From Synergistaceae bacterium (lineage in GTDB: Bacteria > Synergistota > Synergistia > Synergistales > Synergistaceae): a stretch of 11,886 bases of DNA. This document shows, piece by piece, positions 6,491 to 11,886 of this stretch. Position 1 is the first letter of the stretch, and every line of letters begins with the position of its first letter. Below the pieces are notes generated by a model that worked only from the letters and a program-made list of their open reading frames with translations, was not told the origin of the DNA and did no database searches. The stretch is from positions 1 to 11,886 of the forward strand of contig JAISDQ010000173.1 in NCBI GenBank assembly GCA_031264605.1, in the 5' to 3' direction. Made by a program: the position numbers and the translations under genes.

Positions 6491-7633
6491 CTACGCGAAA
6501 TTTTTTTCCAGTATGTCCGCTATCCGCACCGACGCCGCGCCGTCGCCGAAAGGATTTTGATTTTTCCTGTCCTCGACGCGGCGGTACTCGTCTTCGTCGG
6601 AAAGCAGCCTGTCGGCGATGTTCACGATATTGTCCGTCGCCGTTCCCGCAATGATCGCCGTTCCCGATTCCGCCGCCTCGGGGCGTTCGGTAACATCGCG
6701 GAGAACAATCACCGGTTTCCCGAGCGCAGACGCTTCCTCCTGTATCCCGCCGCTGTCGCTTAAAATTATTTTACAGTCCCTCAACGAACGGACAAAATCC
6801 GGATAATCGAGAGGATCGCACAGGATTACCCTGCCGTTATCCCCAAGAATTTTTTTAATGGTATCTCTCACCGCCGGATTTCTGTGCATCGGCACAAGCG
6901 CCCGCATATGCCCGTGACGGCGCAGGATTTCCGACATGGCCAGGCAAATCCTCTCCATCGCCTCGCCCCATGATTCGCGCCTGTGAGCCGTCATCAGGAT
7001 GAAAGGAGAATCCCCCAGTCCGGCGAGGGCAGGAGCGACGGTGTACGCGTTACCCGCAAGGAGACTCATGGCCGAATAAAGCGCGTCGATAACCGTGTTG
7101 CCGGTCACATATACGCTTTTTTCGCACCGGCGTTCGCGCAGAAGATTGGAAGCCGCCCTTTCCGTGGGGGCGAAGAACCATCGCGCCAACGTGTCAGTGA
7201 GCGTTCTGTTCATCTCCTCCGGGAACGGCAGGCTCATGTCGAAACTTCTGAGTCCGGCCTCGACGTGGCCTATCGGAATCCGGCGATGAAAAGCGGCCAG
7301 GGACGCCGCAAAAGTCGTAGTAGTATCCCCGTGCACCAACACCGCGTCCGGCCGTTCGGAGTCGAGCAGTTCCCCCACTCCCCCGATGACGGACGCGGTG
7401 ATATAGTCGAGCGACTGAACCCGCTTCATTATCGCGAGGTCGGCGTCGGGCCTGATTTCGAAGAAAGAGAGCGCCTGACGCAGCATATCCGTATGCTGCC
7501 CTGTCGAGACCACCCGTACCGAGAACTTATCCCTTCTCCTGAGTTCCTTCACGACGGGAGCCATCTTTATAGCTTCAGGCCGCGTGCCGATCACGACGTC
7601 GATTTTTTTCGCTCCCGCTCGGTTTGAACTCAC
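6491..7633 (-). CDS. wecB: UDP-N-acetylglucosamine 2-epimerase (non-hydrolysing)
   Basis: Interconverts UDP-GlcNAc and UDP-ManNAc in the cytoplasm, providing ManNAc-type sugars for surface polysaccharide. The 380-residue length matches the family. Motifs in order: GTRPEAIK (16-23), HGDTTTTFA (101-109) with Asp103, HVEAGLRS (123-130) with Glu125, PFPEEMNR (136-143), TGNTVIDAL (177-185), TAHRRE (215-220) with His217, MHRNP (249-253), and DSGGIQEEASALGKPV (293-308). All are hallmarks of the WecB/MnaA group. The start is GTG at 7631-7633: TGAGGA (7642-7647), lying 8 bases upstream, contains the stop codon of the preceding gene. The frame stays open further upstream, to about 8986, but that part is an out-of-frame shadow of the wecA and rpiB-upp genes. 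Gap to wecA is 11 bases. The wecA-wecB pair argues for an ECA-like or teichoic-like surface glycan, inferred from the pairing. Confidence 0.96.
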   Translation of the reverse strand: MSSNRAGAKKIDVVIGTRPEAIKMAPVVKELRRRDKFSVRVVSTGQHTDMLRQALSFFEIRPDADLAIMKRVQSLDYITASVIGGVGELLDSERPDAVLVHGDTTTTFAASLAAFHRRIPIGHVEAGLRSFDMSLPFPEEMNRTLTDTLARWFFAPTERAASNLLRERRCEKSVYVTGNTVIDALYSAMSLLAGNAYTVAPALAGLGDSPFILMTAHRRESWGEAMERICLAMSEILRRHGHMRALVPMHRNPAVRDTIKKILGDNGRVILCDPLDYPDFVRSLRDCKIILSDSGGIQEEASALGKPVIVLRDVTERPEAAESGTAIIAGTATDNIVNIADRLLSDEDEYRRVEDRKNQNPFGDGAASVRIADILEKNFA

Positions 7634-7644
7634 GCCCCGCGTCC

Positions 7645-8514
7645 TCAATACCACATCATGAAATAGTACCCGACAGTCACCAAGGCCGCGTGCACCACCA
7701 CTATCAGGGACAAAACTTCCCACGTCACGAGTTTGAAATCGAGAAGGATATGATGCAGATGCCCCCGATCCGGGTAAAACGGAGAGCGCCGCCGGGCGAT
7801 CCGTCTGAGCATGGCGAAGAGTGTGTCGGCGACCGGCACTCCTCCTATCAGAAAGAGCGTCAAAAGCATCGAGAACGGGCGCATGTGGAAAAATCGCGGG
7901 AATATATCCCAAGCCAGATGGGACGAGCATACGTAACCGAGAAGCGTGGCGCCTCCGTCGCCCAGGAAAGTGCGCGCGTGGGGGAAATTCCACAACAGAA
8001 CTCCGGCGATGAGCCCGCAGAACGGAAGCCACGTATAAGGATTTCCGCTTCGGAACGCGAGACAGGACGTCACGAAAGCGAGCGAAAGGGCCAGCCCGTC
8101 CATCCCGTCGACAAAATTGTAAGCGTTGGTGCAGCCGGCTATCCAGACGAGGAATAACGCCCTCTGGTAAATCGAGACCGGCATCGGTATGACTACCCAC
8201 GCCGCCGAGAGCATATGCACGAAAAGCCTTTTCAGCGGGGGCAAGGGGTGCATGTCGTCCATATAACCGACCAGGAATACCAACGTCGCGCCGGTCGAGA
8301 CGTAAGGCACCTCCACGCCTGGGTTCGGATTCACTAGAGCCCACAGAAGATAACCCGTCCACAGGACTATGCCCGCTCCCCTCGGCGTCACCACCGGATG
8401 CAGTTTCCTTCCGCCGGGAACGTCCATGAGACGGAACGTTCTGGACAATTTCATGGATACCGGAGTCGCGATGACGCCCCACAAAAAATTCAATATCGCG
8501 GAAAAAATCGCCAT
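7645..8514 (-). CDS. wecA: WecA/TagO-type undecaprenyl-phosphate GlcNAc-1-phosphate transferase
   Basis: Multi-span membrane enzyme of the MraY/WecA family. It transfers GlcNAc-1-P (or a related sugar phosphate) to undecaprenyl phosphate, starting a surface glycan on the inner face of the membrane. Motifs: RKLHPVVTPRGAG (36-48), YMDDMHPLPPLKRL (84-97) with Asp86/Asp87, TNAYNFVDGMDGLA (129-142), RTFLGDGG (181-188), and the sugar-specificity loop PDRGHLHH (248-255). The HLHH resembles the HIHH of WecA/TagO rather than the MraY pattern, which separates it from MraY. At 289 residues it is somewhat shorter than the usual 320-360, with short loops and a short C-terminus, but no motif is missing. 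The ATG at 8512-8514 follows rpiB-upp after 18 bases; GGGGGAG lies 12 bases upstream, slightly far. The exact sugar substrate cannot be told from sequence; the neighbouring wecB favours GlcNAc. Confidence 0.9.
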   Translation of the reverse strand: MAIFSAILNFLWGVIATPVSMKLSRTFRLMDVPGGRKLHPVVTPRGAGIVLWTGYLLWALVNPNPGVEVPYVSTGATLVFLVGYMDDMHPLPPLKRLFVHMLSAAWVVIPMPVSIYQRALFLVWIAGCTNAYNFVDGMDGLALSLAFVTSCLAFRSGNPYTWLPFCGLIAGVLLWNFPHARTFLGDGGATLLGYVCSSHLAWDIFPRFFHMRPFSMLLTLFLIGGVPVADTLFAMLRRIARRRSPFYPDRGHLHHILLDFKLVTWEVLSLIVVVHAALVTVGYYFMMWY

Positions 8515-8532
8515 AACGACGGAAGACTCCCC

Positions 8533-9633
8533 CTATTTTGTCCCGAAAAGCCTGTCGCCGGCGTCCCCCAAACCCGGGACGATATACCCGTGTTCGTTGA
8601 GATGGCTGTCGAGGGAAGCCAGAAAAATATCCACTTCGGGATGCTCCGACGATACTTTTTTCACGCCCTCGGGAGCGGCAATCAAGGAGACTAGGGATAT
8701 CCTGCGCCCGCCAAGCCTTTTTATGTGCGATATCGCCGCCGAGGCCGAGCCTCCGGTGGCGAGCATCGGGTCGACTACGAAGATATCGCGCTCCTCTATG
8801 TCGTTCGGCAGTTTGCAGTAGTAATCCACGGGCAGCAGCGTTTCGGGATCGCGATACAGGCCTATATGCCCCACTTTCGCGTTCGGAATGAGGCGCAGTA
8901 TGCCCTCCACCATTCCCAGGCCGGCCCTCAAGACCGGAACCACGGCCAGTTTCTTGCCCGATATGGAAAACGCTTTGGTCGGGCACAGGGGCGTTTCGAC
9001 GTCTATCTCGCCGAGGGGAAGATTTCGGGATATTTCATACGCCATCAGGCCGGCTATCTCCTGGACCAGATCGCGAAAATCCTTTACGCTGGTGTTTTTA
9101 TCGCGGACTATGCCGAGTTTGTGCTGAATGAGAGGATGCTCGATGATGACGACGCGCCCGCTCCCGGAGGTTTCCGCTCCGTCGTTTTTGACGCGCGACT
9201 CGTAATCGGCTATCTTTTGCCTGCGGAGCATATGACGCCCGCTTTCCGGCTCGCTGCCGAGCCAGGTTTTCACGATGCTCCTGGCGAGTTCGGAGCCGGT
9301 CGTGCGGCCTCCGAGAACCAGCACGTTGGCGGCGTTATGTTCTCTGGAGAGGCGCGCCGTAAATTCGTCCGCGCACAGAGCCGCGTAAACACCCTTCACC
9401 TTGTTGGCGGTTATAGACATCCCCACGCCCGTGCCGCATACCAGAATCCCGCGGTCCGCCCTGCCGTCCGCGACTTTTTCGGCCGCCTTTATCCCCCAGT
9501 CGGGATAATCCACCGATTTTTCCTCCGAGAACGCGCCGCAATCCTCTACGTCGTGCCCCAATTCGAACAGATAATTCCTTATGTCCTCTTTCATCGCGAA
9601 ACCCGCGTGGTCTGACGCAACCGCTATTTTCAT
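8533..9633 (-). CDS. Fused ribose-5-phosphate isomerase B and uracil phosphoribosyltransferase
   Basis: One uninterrupted 366-residue frame encodes two complete enzymes. Residues 1-148 are RpiB (ribulose 5-phosphate to ribose 5-phosphate): SDHAGF (7-12), VCGTGVGMSITANK (65-78) with Cys66, and SREHNAANV (96-104) with His99. Cys66 and His99 carry the same numbers as the catalytic residues in E. coli RpiB. SGRHMLRRQKI (131-141) closes the domain. After a short linker (about 149-160), residues 161-366 are Upp (uracil + PRPP to UMP): EHPLIQHKLG (165-174), VVDPMLATGGSA (286-297, PRPP loop), and GYIVPGLGDAGD plus the terminal FGTK (349-366, uracil site). The ATG at 9631-9633 is chosen: GGGGTGG ends 5 bases upstream and it gives the usual MKIAVASDHAG opening. 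A GTG three codons earlier is possible. The two activities are separated by PRPP synthetase, so the fusion is more likely co-expression or co-regulation than direct channelling. Gap to the exported-protein gene is 13 bases. Confidence 0.95.
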   Translation of the reverse strand: MKIAVASDHAGFAMKEDIRNYLFELGHDVEDCGAFSEEKSVDYPDWGIKAAEKVADGRADRGILVCGTGVGMSITANKVKGVYAALCADEFTARLSREHNAANVLVLGGRTTGSELARSIVKTWLGSEPESGRHMLRRQKIADYESRVKNDGAETSGSGRVVIIEHPLIQHKLGIVRDKNTSVKDFRDLVQEIAGLMAYEISRNLPLGEIDVETPLCPTKAFSISGKKLAVVPVLRAGLGMVEGILRLIPNAKVGHIGLYRDPETLLPVDYYCKLPNDIEERDIFVVDPMLATGGSASAAISHIKRLGGRRISLVSLIAAPEGVKKVSSEHPEVDIFLASLDSHLNEHGYIVPGLGDAGDRLFGTK

Positions 9634-9646
9634 TTTATCCACCCCG

Positions 9647-11548
9647 TCAATCGGCCGCGCCGCGATCTATCAGCGAAGGCCAGATAGGAACCCAATCCGA
9701 AAAGCGTATCATATCTATATCCGAGAACAAAGAGAGCGTCGTATCCGACGGATAACCGTACGTGGTGATATCGGGCGGCAGCGGTACGCTGAGCACCCAC
9801 TCCACGCTCCCGTTCCTGGGAATCCAGTTTATCGTTTCAGTGTAATACGTCTTGCCGGAGGTCATTTTCGACACGCGGTTCATAATGATCGACGCCGGTT
9901 TCGCGACGGCCCAGACGTCGAGGCGGACTCCCTGCTGCAGCAGAAAGGCCAGAAACGATTCTATCTGGCCGTCCGGCGCGGAAATTCTCGAATCGGCGAC
10001 TATAACGCGCGGAATCTTTTCGCCGGCCCTCGACAGACCCGCGATATCGTCCATGATATCGGATACCGAGCCGGCGGGTATTATACGTTCGCCGTTTGAA
10101 AGCTCGCCCCCGGCGGGAGCGTAAAACCTCGCCTTGTCATCGAAACTGGCCCCAACGGACGTTATCCGCGAAGGCCGCACTTCCCCTCTCCAGATAACCT
10201 GCGTCGTCGGCACTTTATCCTGTATGAAGTTCTGAAAGGGCGACGAGACCGTTCCGCGAAGCAAAAGGTTATCCGTCCCCTCCGAGGAGTCTATCCAAGG
10301 ATCGTGCAGTCTCACCGCGCCAAACGTTTCGCCGCGCCCCGGCTGCGTCTGTCCCTTCCACCATGTTCTTGCGGAAACGCTCGCGGACAGGAGCGAGTCT
10401 TCCGCCCACGTCATGCTCCACGCTTCGCTCATTCCGTCGGCGACAGTCCTTATATCGGCGGAAACGCCGCCGATTGGATGACGCGAGAACAAAGTCCCCC
10501 TCTCGGAAAGCACGTACAACTCGCCGAGCGGCCCCCATTCGAGATCCCGGGGTCTTTCCACGTCGAAACTGTCCAGCAGGTTAAGCGTGTATGCATCCAG
10601 GACGTAAACTTTACCGCCGCTCCTGTCCGCCGCCGCGAGAAGCGGACCATACGCGGCCACGGCCACGGGCTCGAAGAGCTTGCCGCCGCTTTCTTCATCA
10701 GGCGGCCTCCATGTCAATGTTTCCCTCATGGCCGGGAGTTCCGCGAATCTCAGATATCCTCCCTCCCTGTCCGCCGCCGCGAAGAAAGTGGAATCGACGC
10801 AAACCGCGTCCGCAACGTCGGCGTCAAGCGAGGGTTCTTCTTCGAGCGCCGTCCCGAGAGAGGAATCCACGGTCATTTTATAGACGGAGCCGTCTTCGAG
10901 AAAGATAAAGGCGAGTTCCGGCGAGACGGGCATCACCGCGGCAGGGCGCTCCAGAGCGACATGCGCCGGACGGCGAGCGCCGCCGCGGTCGAATATCCAG
11001 ACTTTGCCCCCCAAAGTATCGCATACGAATATATTGTTCTCCGACGAGGAAATTTTTCCCAACCCGGCGGCCCCGCTCAGCGACAAGGGATCATGGACGG
11101 GCAGCGACATCAGCGAATTGACGGTGTGCGAGCTGAAAATCAGCGCGGAAGGCTCGCTCTCGGGCGCGAGCAAATTTTTTATCATGTTCTGCTCGGATTT
11201 CATGACGTCCAGTATTATGCCGGCGCGGTAATCGTCGCGTCTCACTTCCATATACCGGCTCATGGAGTCGACGGCGTCGGCATAAAGCCCGAGCCTCCTT
11301 TGCGCGAGGCTCCGCATGTAATATACGTCGACGAAATACACGTTCTCCGATATCGCTTCCGACAGAGAGTCAAGGGCGTTCCACAGCCTGTTTTGGAGAA
11401 AATGATCGTACGCCGAAAAAAACGCCCTCTCCGACGCTTCCCTGTCCACAGCGGGCTGAGTGAGCGTCCCGCCCGCCGCCGCTGTTGAAAAAGCGGCCAC
11501 GGCCATTATGGTCAATAGTGAAAGAGTTTTTTTGATTCTGTTATTCAT
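9647..11548 (-). CDS. Exported TPR / beta-propeller-like protein with possible vWA-like C-terminal domain
   Basis: I do not recognise a named gene. The 633-residue protein opens with a signal peptide (MNNRIKKT, hydrophobic 9-24, probable AAA-G cleavage near 25), without a lipobox cysteine, so export to the periplasm or outside is likely. Residues 36-125 form amphipathic helices of TPR type. Residues 155-395 contain repeated strand-rich units such as NNIFVCDTLGGKVWIFD, GKVYVLDAYTLNLLD and GELYVLSERG, resembling NHL/YVTN propeller blades. The last 200 residues include PRVIVADSRIS (513-523), FLLQQGVRLDVWAVAKPA (535-552) and KMTSGKTYYTE (561-571). This strand-helix order recalls the second half of a von Willebrand A domain, but no DxSxS metal motif is visible. 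The ATG at 11546-11548 has CAAGG about 9 bases upstream. The gap to the preceding gene is 44 bases. Its role is unknown; an extracytoplasmic binding or scaffold role is inference. Confidence 0.85.
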   Translation of the reverse strand: MNNRIKKTLSLLTIMAVAAFSTAAAGGTLTQPAVDREASERAFFSAYDHFLQNRLWNALDSLSEAISENVYFVDVYYMRSLAQRRLGLYADAVDSMSRYMEVRRDDYRAGIILDVMKSEQNMIKNLLAPESEPSALIFSSHTVNSLMSLPVHDPLSLSGAAGLGKISSSENNIFVCDTLGGKVWIFDRGGARRPAHVALERPAAVMPVSPELAFIFLEDGSVYKMTVDSSLGTALEEEPSLDADVADAVCVDSTFFAAADREGGYLRFAELPAMRETLTWRPPDEESGGKLFEPVAVAAYGPLLAAADRSGGKVYVLDAYTLNLLDSFDVERPRDLEWGPLGELYVLSERGTLFSRHPIGGVSADIRTVADGMSEAWSMTWAEDSLLSASVSARTWWKGQTQPGRGETFGAVRLHDPWIDSSEGTDNLLLRGTVSSPFQNFIQDKVPTTQVIWRGEVRPSRITSVGASFDDKARFYAPAGGELSNGERIIPAGSVSDIMDDIAGLSRAGEKIPRVIVADSRISAPDGQIESFLAFLLQQGVRLDVWAVAKPASIIMNRVSKMTSGKTYYTETINWIPRNGSVEWVLSVPLPPDITTYGYPSDTTLSLFSDIDMIRFSDWVPIWPSLIDRGAAD

Positions 11549-11592
11549 AATTTATGACCTTGAATCCGTCCGTTTCCAATCGTCACGATATT

Positions 11593-11886
11593 TCACGCGC
11601 CGCTGTAAATCTTGTAGAGCGCCTGGGTTCCGTCTTCCGATCCGCCCTGTTCGGACAATTTTTCGTACTGGGAGAGCGCCGTCTTCAGGCCTTCCGGCGA
11701 AATCCCGGAGGACTGCGCCGACTCAAGGGCCAGTTTCATATCTTTTATAAAATGTTTCACGAAAAAGCCGGGCTCGAAATCTCCCCGCAATATGCGCGGC
11801 CCGTAGTTCAGCAAGCTCCAGCTCGAAGCGGCCCCGCCGGATACGCAATCCAAAAGCTCGTTCGCGTCCAGCCCGAGACGTTTCGC
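11593..11886 (-). CDS. 3-hydroxyisobutyrate dehydrogenase-like NAD(P)-dependent oxidoreductase, C-terminal part
   Basis: The frame is open from the right edge to a stop at 11593-11595 and gives 97 residues; the true start lies outside the window. A TTG codon at 11851-11853 is internal, because the family pattern continues upstream of it (AKRLGLDANELLDCVSGGAA). The visible part is the helical C-terminal domain of beta-hydroxyacid dehydrogenases: SSWSLLNYGPRIL, GDFEPGFFVKHFIKDMKLAL, then the alternating helix to LYKIYSGA. The Rossmann domain and catalytic lysine are not in view, so the substrate (hydroxyisobutyrate, tartronate semialdehyde, or other) is undecided. It ends 44 bases before the exported-protein gene, close enough to be in the same transcript. 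No terminator-like hairpin was seen between them. Confidence 0.88.
   Translation of the reverse strand, partial: AKRLGLDANELLDCVSGGAASSWSLLNYGPRILRGDFEPGFFVKHFIKDMKLALESAQSSGISPEGLKTALSQYEKLSEQGGSEDGTQALYKIYSGA

Noticed and set aside
7604..7610. A run of seven A residues near the wecB 5' end (coding strand) that might be a slippage site.
   Set aside because: The downstream frame is the known one, and no alternative product or stimulatory structure is evident.
7634..8986. A 450-residue N-terminal extension of WecB in the same frame.
   Set aside because: This part runs out of frame across the wecA gene and into rpiB-upp, is compositionally odd, and the GTG at 7631-7633 has a well-placed ribosome site.
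8725..9615. A 296-codon plus-strand frame opposite rpiB-upp.
   Set aside because: It mirrors a gene whose motifs match two known enzymes exactly; the antisense product has no family features.
10304..11488. A 394-codon open frame on the plus strand opposite the exported-protein gene.
   Set aside because: Its translation is rich in Arg, His and Pro with no recognisable domain, and it lies fully antisense to a gene with a signal peptide, ribosome site and repeat structure. Long antisense frames are expected at this G+C.
11579..11589. Palindrome ATCGT-C-ACGAT in the 44-bp gap before the exported-protein gene.
   Set aside because: The arms are only 5 bases and the symmetry does not extend; there is no T-run, so it is not a terminator, and it is too short to call an operator.
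11549..11592. A possible promoter (TTGGAA, then CATAAA 17 bases later).
   Set aside because: The -10 match would sit against the ATG start codon, leaving no leader for the ribosome site, and both boxes are poor.
1..11886. A mobile element, defence island, CRISPR array or novel RNA gene.
   Set aside because: Coding is continuous with recognisable housekeeping genes; no direct-repeat array, transposase, integrase, tRNA-like fold or non-coding stretch above about 50 bases was seen.

Overview
The window is one 11.9 kb block in which every gene I can support lies on the minus strand, so transcription runs from high to low coordinates. G+C is high, coding is nearly gap-free, and GTG and TTG starts are common. 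Gene content, the operon order uppS-cdsA-dxr-rseP, the fused RpiB-Upp protein and the wecA-wecB-murA cluster fit a diderm anaerobe of the Synergistota type. That assignment is my inference from gene content; no rRNA or marker search was possible.

In transcription order: (1) the 3' end of a 3-hydroxyisobutyrate-dehydrogenase-like oxidoreductase (11593-11886, cut by the window edge). (2) A 633-residue exported protein with a helical TPR-like region, a beta-propeller-like region and a possible vWA-like C-terminal domain (9647-11548). (3) A ribose-5-phosphate isomerase B / uracil phosphoribosyltransferase fusion (8533-9633). (4) A WecA/TagO-type polyprenyl-phosphate GlcNAc-1-P transferase (7645-8514). 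(5) UDP-GlcNAc 2-epimerase WecB (6491-7633). (6) MurA (5167-6444). (7) A P-loop protein with a C-terminal Asp23/Gls24-like domain (4323-5174). (8) A family 4 [4Fe-4S] uracil-DNA glycosylase (3658-4326). (9) UppS (2964-3668). (10) CdsA (2105-2977). (11) Dxr/IspC (927-2105). (12) The 5' part of an RseP-type site-2 protease, cut by the left edge (1-920).

Functionally this is mainly a cell-envelope precursor cluster. Dxr feeds isoprenoid synthesis and UppS makes the C55 lipid carrier. WecA, WecB and MurA all use UDP-GlcNAc, for a surface glycan and for peptidoglycan. CdsA makes CDP-diacylglycerol, and RseP is the envelope-stress protease. RpiB-Upp links pentose phosphate and uracil salvage to UMP, a precursor of UDP-sugars. 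The glycosylase is the one gene with no obvious envelope role. From murA onward the genes overlap or nearly touch, pointing to one translationally coupled transcript. The largest gap is about 46 bp, between wecB and murA, and holds a candidate promoter and dyad. No stretch over 300 bases lacks a gene.

I found no mobile element, CRISPR array, tRNA, rRNA or clear terminator. Most of the region is ordinary core metabolism. The parts deserving a second look are the P-loop/Asp23 fusion, the RpiB-Upp fusion, the exported propeller protein, the divergent Dxr motifs, and the wecB-murA junction.
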